NCBI GenBank assembly: GCA_902778055.1
Contig: CACYWL010000001.1
Location: forward strand, 186,001 to 250,000
Direction: 5' to 3'
Length of the DNA stretch: 64,000 nt
Source: an uncultured Eubacteriales bacterium
GTDB taxonomy: Bacteria; Bacillota; Clostridia; Christensenellales; Aristaeellaceae
The position numbers and the translations under genes are program-made. A model generated the notes under the pieces. It was not told where the DNA came from and did no database searches. It saw only the letters and a list, made by a program, of their open reading frames with translations. Positions within the stretch are counted from its first letter, which is position 1. Every line of letters starts with the position of its first letter. This document shows, in pieces, positions 25,071 through 33,372 of this stretch.

Positions 25071-25430
25071 ATGGAGATCATGAAAAAGAAGCCGACCAAG
25101 ATCACTGTTGGAGACCTGGAGCTGTGGACGGCTCCCTTCGGAACGAACAAGGCCACGATCACGGCCGTTGAAGGCGGGGCGAAGGTGGTTCTGCGGAACC
25201 TGCACACGAAGCTGCCGGATGTGTTCGAGCTCTTTGTGGACGATGAGGATTTCTGCGAAGAGGACATGGACGGCGCCTTCTCCGTCATCGTGGATCCGGA
25301 GGTGGTCACGCTGCAGATCAGCCCCGGCGAGGGAAAGTTCGGTTTCTCTGTGGCCAGGGAGTGCAACGGGGACTGCGAGCACTGCGAGTATAACGACTGC
25401 AAGGATCGGGAGGAGGAAACGAACGGATGA
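25071..25430 (+). CDS. Hypothetical phage protein with C-terminal Cys cluster
   Basis: A 119-residue, mostly beta-type protein starting MEIMKKKPTKITVGDLEL. Four Cys near the end (CNGDCEHCEYNDC) could bind zinc. It overlaps the ParB-like gene by 4 bases. No family recognised. Confidence 0.6.
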   Translation: MEIMKKKPTKITVGDLELWTAPFGTNKATITAVEGGAKVVLRNLHTKLPDVFELFVDDEDFCEEDMDGAFSVIVDPEVVTLQISPGEGKFGFSVARECNGDCEHCEYNDCKDREEETNG

Positions 25431-26920
25431 ACGAGATCAAGATGATCCCGATTGAGCAGCTGGAGCATCATCCGGAGAATCCCCGGCTTGATCTGGGAGA
25501 CCTGACGGAGCTGACCGCCAGCATTAAGGCCAACGGGATCCTGCAGAACCTGACGGTGGTCTTCGAGGCCGGGCACGGCATGACCCCGGAAGAATGGACG
25601 CGGATCAGCGCAGAGTATGACCGGACGCATTCGGAAAAGCTGATGGCCATGATGGACACCAAGACGATTCCGGACCGCTATCTGGTGGTCATCGGAAACC
25701 GGCGTCTGGAAGCATCGAAGGCCGCGGGGCTGAAAGAGCTGCCCTGCTCCATCCGGGAGATGGATCACCATGAGCAGATTGCCACCATGCTGCAGGAGAA
25801 CATGCAGAGGTCTGATCTGACGATCTACGAGCAGGCCAAGGGCATCCAGATGATGATGGATCTGGGCTTCGATAAGGATCAGATCGCGGAGCGGACGGGC
25901 TTCAGTAAGAGCACCATCGACCGGAGACTTGCGGTGGCCACACTGCCGGAAACGGAAACGAAGAGCGCAGTTGAAAACGGCATTGACTTGCTGACGCTGG
26001 TGGAGCTGTCGAAGGTGGAGGATCGGGAAACACAGGAGAAGATCCTCAGCAGAGCGGATGGCCTGAACAGTAGCTCCCTCCGGGCAGATATCAAGAGGGC
26101 CGTCACCGATCAGGAACGGAAGAAGATCCAGGACAGGCTCATCCCGGAGATCAAGAGCTTTGCCAAACCGCTGAAGAACGACAATGACCGCTGGAGCGCC
26201 AGGTATGAGCAGGTCCGAAGCATGACCATCAAATGCGAAGAAGGCGCGAAGGTCACAGTTCCGGAGGATGCCGGGCAGCAGACCTACTACTACTGGATGG
26301 CATCCTGGAGCGGAGACATTGAATTCTTCCGGCCGGCAAAGAAGGAAAAGAAAGAGAAGTCTCCGGAAGAAATCGCACTGGCCCGGAAGCAGGAGGAAGC
26401 GAAGCAGCTGAACAAGGCCATGCACGAGCGCCGGATTGCCTTCTGCCAGGTCTTCACCCCTACGAAGAAGCTGGAAACGGAGCTGAAGAACAAGTTCTTC
26501 GACTGGGCTTTTGGATGGCGGTCCATCAACAATGTCGGGCCGTGGTTCGTGAATTACCACAGCTGGCAGGATGACGATGTGCGGATTTACCTGGATATGC
26601 CGGAAGAAGAAGGCCACAAGGCCAGCGAGGAAAGCCTGCTGGAAGAATGTAAGCGCAGGAACGTCCCCTTTGGCCGACTGCTCCTGACGTGGATGCTCTG
26701 CGGGGCACTGGTGGACGCAAGCCGGAAGGGCTACTGCAGCGAATATCGCGGCGAGTATCAGAAGGATCAGGATATGGACAGGGTGTACGAGGTGCTGGCA
26801 GCTGCCGGGTACCAGCTGAGTGAGGAAGAGCAGCAGTGGAAGGACGGCACCCATCCGATCTATCCGAAGAAGGAGGAACGCGCGGAGGATCCGGAGGAAG
26901 AACCGGAAGAGGAAGAATGA
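25427..26920 (+). CDS. ParB/Spo0J-like DNA-binding protein
   Basis: A 497-residue protein. The ParB N-terminal domain reads MIPIEQLEHHPENPRLDLGDLTELTASIKANGILQNLTVV, with the VIGNRRLEASKAAG box, then a helix-turn-helix (DLTIYEQAKGIQMMMDLGFDKDQIAERTGFSKSTIDRRL). An insertion (HGMTPEEWTRISAEYDRTH) splits the ParB core, and about 250 extra residues of unknown fold follow, ending in an acidic tail. Phage ParB-like proteins may act as CTP-dependent clamps or nucleases; no ParA is nearby, so a partition role is unlikely. Confidence 0.75.
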   Translation: MNEIKMIPIEQLEHHPENPRLDLGDLTELTASIKANGILQNLTVVFEAGHGMTPEEWTRISAEYDRTHSEKLMAMMDTKTIPDRYLVVIGNRRLEASKAAGLKELPCSIREMDHHEQIATMLQENMQRSDLTIYEQAKGIQMMMDLGFDKDQIAERTGFSKSTIDRRLAVATLPETETKSAVENGIDLLTLVELSKVEDRETQEKILSRADGLNSSSLRADIKRAVTDQERKKIQDRLIPEIKSFAKPLKNDNDRWSARYEQVRSMTIKCEEGAKVTVPEDAGQQTYYYWMASWSGDIEFFRPAKKEKKEKSPEEIALARKQEEAKQLNKAMHERRIAFCQVFTPTKKLETELKNKFFDWAFGWRSINNVGPWFVNYHSWQDDDVRIYLDMPEEEGHKASEESLLEECKRRNVPFGRLLLTWMLCGALVDASRKGYCSEYRGEYQKDQDMDRVYEVLAAAGYQLSEEEQQWKDGTHPIYPKKEERAEDPEEEPEEEE

Positions 26921-27894
26921 GCGCCGGCACGGTCCGGGGAGCAGACGCCCGGGAATTCGTCAAAGCCTTCAACGGCATCTGCAACTGGAACGGCACGTGG
27001 GAGCGCTGGAATGACATGGTGAACCTGTTCGCCATTGAGATCGCAAATGCCGTTGATCTGAACAACCGGCCGAAGCGCGAGGAAGAGTACATCCGGATCC
27101 GGAAGCGGTACGCGGAGGATGAATTCAAAAGATTCGGCGCACTGTTCCGGATTCTCGTGGAAAGCCTGGAGCGGAATCCGTTCCAGGACTTCCTCGGGGC
27201 GATGTACATGGAGCTGGACATGGGAAGCAAGGCCCACGGGCAGTGCTTCACTCCCTTTGGAGTGTGCCAGGCGATGGCATCCATGGCCATGCCGGAGGAA
27301 CACGTAAGGCGGCAGCTGGATGAGCACGGATGGATCAGCATCAATGACTGCGCCTGCGGGGCCGGAGCTACGCTGATCGCGGCAGCTGAACGGCTCCACC
27401 AGATGGGCATCAACTATCAGCAGTCGGCGCTGTTTGTGGCCGGAGACATCGACAACACGGTGGCCATGATGTGCTACATCCAGCTGAGCCTGCTGGGATG
27501 CGCGGGACGGATCCGGATTGGAGACGCGCTGCTGGAACCGGAAACGGGGCCGATCCTGACCGGCGAAGGCGGGAGCCGTACCTGGTATCTGCCGATGTTC
27601 TACTCCCCGGTCTGGTCTGGGCGCGTATTCGCCTGGCACATGGATCACCTTCTGCAGGGCATCCAGCAGGGCCGTCCGGAGCCTCCGGCAGAGATTCCGA
27701 AGGAGATCAAAGCCGAGGCCGAGGCGGCGCCAGACGTGCCCAAAACGGGCCGAAATGTGATCAAAGCGGAGCGAAAAGTGATCAAAGCGGATCCAGAACA
27801 GGAAAACATTTCCGGTTTTGCGGTAAAAGCGGCGCAGAAGACCAAACGAGGAATGAGCGAGGGTCAGCTGATGTTTGACCTGACAGGAGTGTGA
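26917..27894 (+). CDS. N6-methyltransferase-fold protein lacking the NPPY motif
   Basis: A 325-residue protein of the HsdM/N6_Mtase type. FGALFRILVESLERNPFQDFLGAMYMELD and HGQCFTPFGVCQAMASM match the region before motif I; NDCACGAGATLIAAAERL is the SAM-binding motif I and VAGDIDNTVAMMCYIQL motif II. Motif IV (D/N-P-P-Y/F), needed for adenine methylation, is not found; WYLPMFYSPVW occupies the region. It may bind SAM or DNA without methylating. The C-terminal Lys/Ala/Glu part is low in complexity. Confidence 0.7.
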   Translation: MSAGTVRGADAREFVKAFNGICNWNGTWERWNDMVNLFAIEIANAVDLNNRPKREEEYIRIRKRYAEDEFKRFGALFRILVESLERNPFQDFLGAMYMELDMGSKAHGQCFTPFGVCQAMASMAMPEEHVRRQLDEHGWISINDCACGAGATLIAAAERLHQMGINYQQSALFVAGDIDNTVAMMCYIQLSLLGCAGRIRIGDALLEPETGPILTGEGGSRTWYLPMFYSPVWSGRVFAWHMDHLLQGIQQGRPEPPAEIPKEIKAEAEAAPDVPKTGRNVIKAERKVIKADPEQENISGFAVKAAQKTKRGMSEGQLMFDLTGV

Positions 27895-28346
27895 ACATGG
27901 AAAAGAGACTGTCGATGACCATTATTCCGAAGCCGAAGGAACGCCCGAGGGCCACTGTGATCGGAGGGCATGCGCGGATCTTCACTCCGAAGACCACGGA
28001 GGCCTACGAGAAGGAAATCCGTGCCGCCTGGATCCGGCAGAACGGAGACAAGCCGGAAGTCGGCCCCCTGAGAGTGCGGGTCTACTTTGGGCTTCCGATC
28101 CCGAAGAGCGAGACGAAGGCCAACAAGCTGCAGATGGTGCTGCGGAAGGTCTTTCCGATCAAGCGGCCGGATCTGGACAACCTGGTGAAGGCGGTGCTGG
28201 ACGCGCTGAACGGAGTGGCTTACTCCGATGACTGCCAGATCGTGACGATGCTGAGCAAGAAAAACTACGCGGAGGCCCCTTACGTGAAGGTGATCCTGTC
28301 CGAAGAGAAACCGAAGGAGGACGAAGACGATGGAAAAGTGCCGTAA
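27891..28346 (+). CDS. rusA: RusA-family Holliday junction resolvase
   Basis: A 151-residue endonuclease that cuts four-way junctions during phage recombination and packaging. KPKERPRATV near the start, then KRPDLDNLVKAVLDALNGVAYSDDCQIV, carries the catalytic Asp residues (Asp94, Asp96 and the later DD). It starts at GTG 27891 or ATG 27897, overlapping the previous stop. The tail is acidic. Confidence 0.93.
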   Translation: MNMEKRLSMTIIPKPKERPRATVIGGHARIFTPKTTEAYEKEIRAAWIRQNGDKPEVGPLRVRVYFGLPIPKSETKANKLQMVLRKVFPIKRPDLDNLVKAVLDALNGVAYSDDCQIVTMLSKKNYAEAPYVKVILSEEKPKEDEDDGKVP

Positions 28347-28794
28347 ATGCTTCCGCTGTGTGGAGGATCCGAAAGCGCTGAAGGCGATGGGACTGGAACC
28401 GCAGGAGGATGACTTCCCCTTCCTGGATTCCTTCGAGCGGTTCCTGCACAGGCCTGCCCCGAGGCCGAATGTGCCGGTGGTCTGCGTGGCCTTTGACCGG
28501 CACGTAAGCCATGACGGATGCGAGCTTTTCCGGAGTCAGAGGAGGCATGAATTCGATATGAGACTGAATCATCTGAAGATCAGGCTGTCATGGAAGTGGC
28601 GCACGGTGCGCAGCTTCTTCGGGAAGTTCCGGAAGCCGCGGGAGATCGTCTGGGAGGAATCCTACAGCGGCATGGTGCCGACCTGCCCCAGATGTCACGA
28701 CTTCGTGTACTACCAGGACAAATGCTGCTTCTGCGGCCAGCGGTTCCTGCCCGGCGCGGAAACGGTCGGCAAGGTGCTGGACAATGCCGAGTGA
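28330..28794 (+). CDS. Hypothetical protein with zinc-finger-like Cys pairs
   Basis: A 154-residue protein. An N-terminal CRKCFRC and a C-terminal zinc ribbon (CPRC...CCFCGQRF) flank a Trp/Arg-rich middle. Overlaps RusA by 17 bases. It is the first of a long series of small Cys-rich early genes. Function unknown. Confidence 0.6.
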   Translation: MEKCRKCFRCVEDPKALKAMGLEPQEDDFPFLDSFERFLHRPAPRPNVPVVCVAFDRHVSHDGCELFRSQRRHEFDMRLNHLKIRLSWKWRTVRSFFGKFRKPREIVWEESYSGMVPTCPRCHDFVYYQDKCCFCGQRFLPGAETVGKVLDNAE

Positions 28795-28978
28795 GAGAAA
28801 GTACCGATACCAGCTGGAAGCGTACTGGGCCGGAGGATGGCGAAGGCTCTGGGGAGCCGACAACCGCCTGGAGCTGGATCAGTACATCGCCAGCTGCAAA
28901 GACCCTCAGGTGCAATTCCGGGTGGTCGATACATGGGAGGAAGAGGTGATGAATCGTGGAAGACGCCATAAGCCGTGA
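28784..28978 (+). CDS. Hypothetical small phage protein
   Basis: Sixty-four residues starting MPSERKYRYQLEAYWAGGWR; beta-type with several Trp. Overlaps both neighbours (11 and 23 bases). No family recognised. Confidence 0.55.
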   Translation: MPSERKYRYQLEAYWAGGWRRLWGADNRLELDQYIASCKDPQVQFRVVDTWEEEVMNRGRRHKP

Positions 28979-29243
28979 AGAGATGAAATACCGCCTGCGC
29001 CAGATCCGATCCAGGACAACCCAGTGGAAGCAGAGCTCCTTCCGCGCAGGATTTCTGGAAGCGATCGATCACGCAGCCAGCGCGGTCGAAAGCTGCAGGC
29101 AGGTGGAAGGCGTAATCGTCACCCGGTGCAAAGAGTGCAGGCACGCAACGGACCGACACTCCACCCTGCCGTATTGCACGATCCACAACAAGCACAAGGA
29201 CCCGAACGACTACTGCAACTTTGGAGACCCGGACGAAAATTGA
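28956..29243 (+). CDS. Small Cys/His protein
   Basis: Ninety-five residues from GTG 28956. A helical start with SREEMKYRLRQIRSRTTQWK is followed by CKECRHATDRHSTLPYCTIH and a final Cys, a pattern shared by small phage zinc proteins. The role is unknown. Confidence 0.6.
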   Translation: MEDAISREEMKYRLRQIRSRTTQWKQSSFRAGFLEAIDHAASAVESCRQVEGVIVTRCKECRHATDRHSTLPYCTIHNKHKDPNDYCNFGDPDEN

Positions 29244-29259
29244 AAGGAGACAGAAAACA

Positions 29260-29643
29260 ATGGGAACTCAGGTATTACCGATCAGCATGGGAAGCTCTAC
29301 GCTCAGTGACATGAAGGCCGATCTGACGGCGGCGCTGCAGAAGTGCCTGACGGAGATGGAGAAGGCCGAAAGCGATACCGGCAAAGTGACGCTGAGCGTC
29401 TCTATCACCAAAGATAAGGTGCCGGTGACCACGGAGAAGGATTACCGGGAAGCCATCGTGCCGAAGATCAAGTGGAAAGCCGAAAGCAACGTCCCCATGA
29501 AGAGCAGCTATGACGGCGAGTTCGGCGGCGATTACGAGCTGACGAAGGAAAACGGCGCCTACTGCATGAAGCCGATCAGCGGCCAGACTTCCATGTTTGA
29601 CGTGGAAGAAGATGAGGACGAAGAAGAAGACGAAGACGAATGA
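29260..29643 (+). CDS. Hypothetical phage protein with acidic tail
   Basis: A 127-residue protein starting MGTQVLPISMGSSTLSDMK behind GAAAGGAG. The body is a mixed alpha/beta domain, and the last 14 residues are nearly all Asp and Glu. An acidic C-terminus of this type can mimic DNA or bind SSB-binding partners, but nothing specific can be shown. Confidence 0.6.
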   Translation: MGTQVLPISMGSSTLSDMKADLTAALQKCLTEMEKAESDTGKVTLSVSITKDKVPVTTEKDYREAIVPKIKWKAESNVPMKSSYDGEFGGDYELTKENGAYCMKPISGQTSMFDVEEDEDEEEDEDE

Positions 29644-29687
29644 TCTTCGCGGCGAATAGCGCCGGCATCCGGAGGTGAGAAGCGAGC

Positions 29688-30128
29688 ATGACCATGAAGG
29701 AGCTTTATCAGCTGCACTACCTGACCAAGCTGATCGAGCGGGACGCTATGGAGATCAGGCGCATCGAAGAAAGCCTGGGCCTTAAGTCTCCTTCTCTCTC
29801 CGGCATGCCTCATGCGCCCGGTGCCCACGATAAGCTCGGGGAAGGCGTCCCCGAGCTCGTGGACCGGAAGAATGAGCTGGAAGAGCGCAAGAAGCAGATG
29901 ACGGAGGTTCGGAATCGGCTTCGGAATTATGTGGAGAGTGTTCCGGATCTGCACGTCCGGTTGATCATGCAGGCGCGGTTCGTGGATCTGATGAGCTGGC
30001 AGGAAACGGCCGATTACGCCGGAGGAAAGAACAGCGAAGCCTCCGTCCGGATGCTGGTGAAAAGATACCTGGAGAAGGAAGAGGCCGAGCAGAGAAAGGA
30101 GGAAAACGGAAATGGGCATCCTGGATAA
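29688..30128 (+). CDS. Phage transcription regulator, sigma-70 region 4-like (DUF1492/RinA type)
   Basis: A 146-residue helical protein. A coiled-coil start (ELYQLHYLTKLIERDAMEIRRIEESLG, LVDRKNELEERKKQMTEVRNRL) leads to a C-terminal helix-turn-helix like sigma region 4: LIMQARFVDLMSWQETADYAGG with ASVRMLVKRYLE. Proteins of this type lie before packaging genes in many Firmicutes phages and activate late transcription. A strong hairpin sits in the coding sequence at 29825-29862. Confidence 0.72.
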   Translation: MTMKELYQLHYLTKLIERDAMEIRRIEESLGLKSPSLSGMPHAPGAHDKLGEGVPELVDRKNELEERKKQMTEVRNRLRNYVESVPDLHVRLIMQARFVDLMSWQETADYAGGKNSEASVRMLVKRYLEKEEAEQRKEENGNGHPG

Positions 30129-30291
30129 GATGCGGCCCTGCAGATTCTTCCGGGAGGTGAAGATGCCGAACGGGAAATGGAAATGCAGGTGCCAGTTTGA
30201 CGGCTCGATCCGGAATCACTGCCGGGCGTCCTGCCCTCACTTCACGCCGACCATCTGGTGGAAGCTCCGGCTGAGGAGGGATCGGAAATGA
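30112..30291 (+). CDS. Small Cys-rich protein
   Basis: Fifty-nine residues starting MGILDKMRPCRFFREVKM behind AAAGGAGG. Cys residues in CRFF, CRCQF, HCRASC give a possible zinc-binding knuckle. Basic throughout. It overlaps the regulator before and the tiny membrane peptide after it. Confidence 0.5.
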   Translation: MGILDKMRPCRFFREVKMPNGKWKCRCQFDGSIRNHCRASCPHFTPTIWWKLRLRRDRK

Positions 30292-30350
30292 TTTGGCTGT
30301 GGATCGTGCTGGCGGTGCTGTTTATCGCCTGGATCATTAAGACCATGTGA
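30288..30350 (+). CDS. Tiny membrane peptide (20 residues)
   Basis: ATG 30288 overlaps the previous stop (ATGA) and encodes a 20-residue peptide that is almost entirely one hydrophobic helix with a Lys-Thr-Met end. The GTG of the next gene overlaps its own stop, so it is embedded in a coupled chain of reading frames. It could be a membrane-active peptide or just a translation coupler. Confidence 0.4.
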   Translation: MIWLWIVLAVLFIAWIIKTM

Positions 30351-30568
30351 CGGAGGATCCGGAGATGGAGGAAGAGATTGTCAAGGTGAAGGAACAGCGC
30401 GGCGCCTACGGAACCTGCGCCATCTGCGGTGCGCATAAGCGGAATCTGAAGGTGACCGCCCTGACGGATTTTATCGGGTGGGCCTGCGATGAATGCCGGG
30501 AGCAGCTGTGGCAGAGTTCGCCGAGGCTCTACTGCCCGACATTTGAGCAGACTGAACCAAGCGAGTAA
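30347..30568 (+). CDS. Small zinc-finger protein
   Basis: Seventy-three residues from GTG 30347. CAICGAHKRNL and CDECREQL form a four-Cys zinc site. The start overlaps the previous stop. Function unknown. Confidence 0.55.
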   Translation: MTEDPEMEEEIVKVKEQRGAYGTCAICGAHKRNLKVTALTDFIGWACDECREQLWQSSPRLYCPTFEQTEPSE

Positions 30569-30583
30569 AGGAGACTGAAAACC

Positions 30584-30835
30584 ATGGATACCGAAGCGAT
30601 CCTGATTGTGGAGAACTACGCAGCGGAGCATCTGGACAGGAGCGATCCGGATGTTGAGTTTGAGACGTATATCGTCTGGAAATGCAAGGCGCTGCAGAAC
30701 TGGAAGTACCTGATCAGCACGTCCCTGAATGACGGCATGTACTACGAGCTGACCTTCAACGGGGACAAGAAGGAATGGTACCTGGACGCCTACAAGAAAT
30801 TCGAGAACCGCAGGATCCCTGCGATGTTCAAGTAA
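30584..30835 (+). CDS. DUF6275-type phage protein
   Basis: Eighty-three residues: VENYAAEHLDRSDPDVEFETYIVWKCKALQNWKYLISTSLNDGMYYELTFNGDKKEWYLDAYKKFEN is the pattern of a common small phage family (DUF6275). Strong AAAGGAGA site. Its function is not known for the family. Confidence 0.75.
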   Translation: MDTEAILIVENYAAEHLDRSDPDVEFETYIVWKCKALQNWKYLISTSLNDGMYYELTFNGDKKEWYLDAYKKFENRRIPAMFK

Positions 30836-30845
30836 GGAGGACAGC

Positions 30846-31127
30846 ATGGGAATGAGAACATCCACCTGCCGCGGATGCGGCGCGGAAATCGGGTTCATCA
30901 AGACCGTGGCCGGAAAGACGATCCCGGTCAATCCGGAAGAAGTTGCCTATGAGCAGAAGGCCGGAGGCAGTCTGAAAATCGTGACGCCGAACGGTGAAGT
31001 GCTTTCGGCCGAACGGCCTGCAGATCCGCAGAAGGCAACCGGGATCGGCTATATCAGCCACTTCGCCACCTGCCCTGCGTCCGACAGCTTCCGGAAGCCC
31101 CGGAAGAGTGACAGAAAGAAGGGCTGA
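30846..31127 (+). CDS. Small zinc-ribbon phage protein
   Basis: Ninety-three residues. CRGCGAEIGFIKTVAGKTIPVNPE at the start is a shared phage motif; a later HFATCP supplies further ligands. AAGGAGG site. It may bind nucleic acid. Confidence 0.65.
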   Translation: MGMRTSTCRGCGAEIGFIKTVAGKTIPVNPEEVAYEQKAGGSLKIVTPNGEVLSAERPADPQKATGIGYISHFATCPASDSFRKPRKSDRKKG

Positions 31128-31129
31128 CC

Positions 31130-31369
31130 ATGGCAGATGCGGACCGGTGCGTATGCTGCGGAGAGATCATCCCGGAGGGACGGCACATCTGCGAGGCCTG
31201 CCGGGAAGCGTTCTGGAATGACCGGAAGACGCCGACAGCCCCTATCCGGGAAAGCATGGTGATCGGATATCGGTACCGGTGCCGTCAGTGCGGCGAAGAG
31301 CTCCGCTGGCTTACGGATCTGTTCTGTCCGCACTGTGGCCAGAGCCAGAATTGGAAAGGTGAATGCTGA
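31130..31369 (+). CDS. Double zinc-ribbon protein
   Basis: Seventy-nine residues with two complete four-Cys sites: CVCCGE...CEAC near the start and CRQCGEELRWLTDLFCPHCG at the end. It follows the previous gene by 2 bases and overlaps the next by 7. Confidence 0.65.
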   Translation: MADADRCVCCGEIIPEGRHICEACREAFWNDRKTPTAPIRESMVIGYRYRCRQCGEELRWLTDLFCPHCGQSQNWKGEC

Positions 31370-31668
31370 TGGAAGAGCTAAAACTGCCGCCGAATGAGGC
31401 AGAAGGAACGAACGCCCTGGAGACCATGAAGGAGATGCAGAAAGCCGCCAATGCGCGGCTCTCCGGGGCTCTGAAGAATGTGCCGAAGGACATGCTGAAC
31501 GACCAGTGGAAGCGCGGCGGCTGGTGCAATATGTGCCGCAGGAAGGACTACTGCAAGACCCAGTGCCGGGCCAACAAGCTGTATGCCTCGGCCCGGATCC
31601 GGGAGTACCTGCGGAGGCGTAGCCGGATCCCACAGATCGAAGCCGCTTTAGGCGTGGAACAGAAATGA
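31363..31668 (+). CDS. Hypothetical protein with Cys-rich centre
   Basis: A 101-residue protein; ATG 31369 is an alternative start. A helical region is followed by WCNMCRRKDYCKTQCRANKLYASARIREYLRRRSR, which combines four Cys with a basic helix. DNA or RNA binding is plausible. A 67-base gap follows with no gene. Confidence 0.55.
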   Translation: MLMEELKLPPNEAEGTNALETMKEMQKAANARLSGALKNVPKDMLNDQWKRGGWCNMCRRKDYCKTQCRANKLYASARIREYLRRRSRIPQIEAALGVEQK

Positions 31669-31735
31669 TGATTCCTCCGGATTAAGGATCTGCGGGACAG
31701 GCCATCCGGAGACAAAGCAAAGGAGACGAAAGATC

Positions 31736-31900
31736 ATGTTTGTAGCGAAGGTAAGAGACAGCTCCGGACAGCTCCGGGAGATGTACGGAAGCCTGCAGGA
31801 ATGTGTGCAGTTCGTGGAAGAAGAGCGCGAGAAGGATGAGGCAGCGAGCATCCAGATCAAGTCACTACAGGAGGAGACGAAGGATGGAAAAGATTCGTAA
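31736..31900 (+). CDS. Hypothetical small phage protein
   Basis: Fifty-four residues starting MFVAKVRDSSGQLREMYG behind AAAGGAGACG, ending in an acidic/lysine-rich helix. It overlaps the next gene by 17 bases. No family recognised. Confidence 0.5.
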   Translation: MFVAKVRDSSGQLREMYGSLQECVQFVEEEREKDEAASIQIKSLQEETKDGKDS

Positions 31901-32297
31901 CGAAGTGCCCGAGGCAATGGCCCGGGCAGCTGCTCACTGGTGGGCAGAGAGAGCGGATGGAACTGCGCATCACAACAATCGCGGCGGTGATCTGGCCAGC
32001 GCATTCGCCGGGATTCTGGCCGACACAATGAACGAGCCGCCGAAGGTTGGAGCCCTGGAGCGGTTCGAAGAGATCCTGGCCGAGAAAATCATGACTGCAA
32101 AGTATCGGATGATGTGGCAGAGCATCTGGGTGGATTATGGTCCGGACAGGATCCTTGCGGAAGCAGCTGAGGAAGCAGGCATCAGCTGCAACAACTTCCC
32201 GTGGAAAACCGGAATGCACATCGATCCGGAAAAGGGAGAGATTCTTGTCAGAATCAGCCTCGGACCGTGGGAGAAGATCTATCCGGAGGTGCAGTGA
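31884..32297 (+). CDS. Hypothetical phage protein
   Basis: A 137-residue protein beginning MEKIRNEVPEAMARAAAHWWAE behind AGGAGGAGA. The AAAHWWAE pattern near the N-terminus followed by GDLASAFAGILAD recurs in small Firmicutes phage proteins. The role is unknown. Confidence 0.6.
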   Translation: MEKIRNEVPEAMARAAAHWWAERADGTAHHNNRGGDLASAFAGILADTMNEPPKVGALERFEEILAEKIMTAKYRMMWQSIWVDYGPDRILAEAAEEAGISCNNFPWKTGMHIDPEKGEILVRISLGPWEKIYPEVQ

Positions 32298-32680
32298 TGG
32301 AAGAACGCAAGTATAACAACATCGGCCGGGAGGAACTGGAAGCGGTGCTGACGAAGGCCGGCGTGTTCAAAGGCTGGAATGAACAGCCGGAGAACGATAT
32401 CTCCCGCATTGCCCACTGCGAAGCCTTGGGCCAGAAGTTCGACATCGAATGGTGGATCAATCAGTGCTATCTCAAGATCGGCCACATGCAGATGATGTTC
32501 CACTGGGTGCGGGTAGACACGACATGGCCATGGTATCAGTATCGGACGGAGCTGCACTTCGAGAATTCCGTTCGCCGCTGGATGGAACCCAGCGATATCG
32601 TTGCCGTCCTGGGGATTGAGTATCACAAGGATTATCTGGAAAAGCATCCGGAACTGAAAGGAGAACAAACTGATGAGTAA
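32297..32680 (+). CDS. Hypothetical phage protein
   Basis: A 127-residue protein starting MEERKYNNIGREELEAVL. The Trp/His-rich centre (DIEWWINQCYLKIGHMQMMF) is distinctive but not recognised. It overlaps the preceding stop (TGATG) and the following HTH gene. Confidence 0.55.
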   Translation: MEERKYNNIGREELEAVLTKAGVFKGWNEQPENDISRIAHCEALGQKFDIEWWINQCYLKIGHMQMMFHWVRVDTTWPWYQYRTELHFENSVRRWMEPSDIVAVLGIEYHKDYLEKHPELKGEQTDE

Positions 32681-32900
32681 CATTGACGCGGGAGCAAAGT
32701 CCCTCGAAGAGCTGGCGCTGGAGAAGAACCTGACCATGCGGGACATTGCCAAGAAGGCGAAGGTCTCCGAGGTTCAGATGTGGCGGTACAACAACCGGAA
32801 GCGGACGCCTTCTATCCCGATTGCTGCCGCGATTGCGGACATGCTGGGGATCGACTGGAAAGAGGTTGTGGAGCTTTGCAAGCCGATCGAGGAGGAATGA
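32673..32900 (+). CDS. Small XRE-type HTH protein
   Basis: Seventy-five residues: LEELALEKNLTMRDIAKKAKVSEVQMWRYNNRKRTPSIPIAAAIADMLGI is a helix-turn-helix with a basic turn. It lies in the middle of the early genes, away from the lysogeny switch, so it may regulate the early-to-late transition. AAAGGAGAA site. Confidence 0.75.
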   Translation: MSNIDAGAKSLEELALEKNLTMRDIAKKAKVSEVQMWRYNNRKRTPSIPIAAAIADMLGIDWKEVVELCKPIEEE

Positions 32901-32903
32901 CGG

Positions 32904-33125
32904 ATGCTCATTCTTAAGATGCAGAGAAAGATGCCGGAGGCCTGCATTAGATGCTCATTTCACGATGAGGTTACCGGCGCGTGTCTTCCGACAGAGGAAA
33001 CCGATGGCTTCTTCCACACGTTTGACTTCGATAAAGAAAACGGGTGCCGGCGAGAATTGGAAGAAAGGGATCCACGTTGCCCACTGAAGGAGGTACCAGA
33101 CGATGATGCACGAGATCAAACTTAA
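32904..33125 (+). CDS. Small Cys-rich protein
   Basis: Seventy-three residues with CIRCSFHDEVTGACLP, CRREL and CPL. The Cys-x2-Cys...Cys...Cys pattern matches small phage metal-binding proteins. It overlaps the next gene by 23 bases. Confidence 0.55.
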   Translation: MLILKMQRKMPEACIRCSFHDEVTGACLPTEETDGFFHTFDFDKENGCRRELEERDPRCPLKEVPDDDARDQT

Positions 33126-33372
33126 GCAGGATTTTGTCGAAGCTGTCAGCTCCGGTCAGAAGTCCTTCGAGGTTCGGAAGAACGACCGCGGGTACCAGAC
33201 CGGGGATCTGATCCGGTTCATTCCCCTGGATGAGGACGGGGATCCGAATTACGACAGTCCTCTCTATTCGAAGCTCTTCCGGATCACGTATCTGCTTTCC
33301 GGCTGGGGAATCGAAAAGGATTATGTGGTATTCAGCATCGAGGAGGTACGCAATGAAACCGATGACAAGTGA
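33103..33372 (+). CDS. DUF3850 (ASCH/PUA-like) protein
   Basis: Eighty-nine residues. MHEIKLKQDFVEAVSSGQKSFEVRKNDRGYQTGDLIRFIP followed by ITYLLSGWGIEKDYVVFSIE is the complete DUF3850 fold, a PUA-like domain expected to bind RNA or modified bases. Starts at ATG 33103 or 33106. Confidence 0.85.
   Translation: MMHEIKLKQDFVEAVSSGQKSFEVRKNDRGYQTGDLIRFIPLDEDGDPNYDSPLYSKLFRITYLLSGWGIEKDYVVFSIEEVRNETDDK

Noticed and set aside
25427..26920. A phage-plasmid partition system based on the ParB-like gene
   Set aside because: No ParA ATPase or parS-like cluster is seen, and a serine integrase indicates chromosomal integration.
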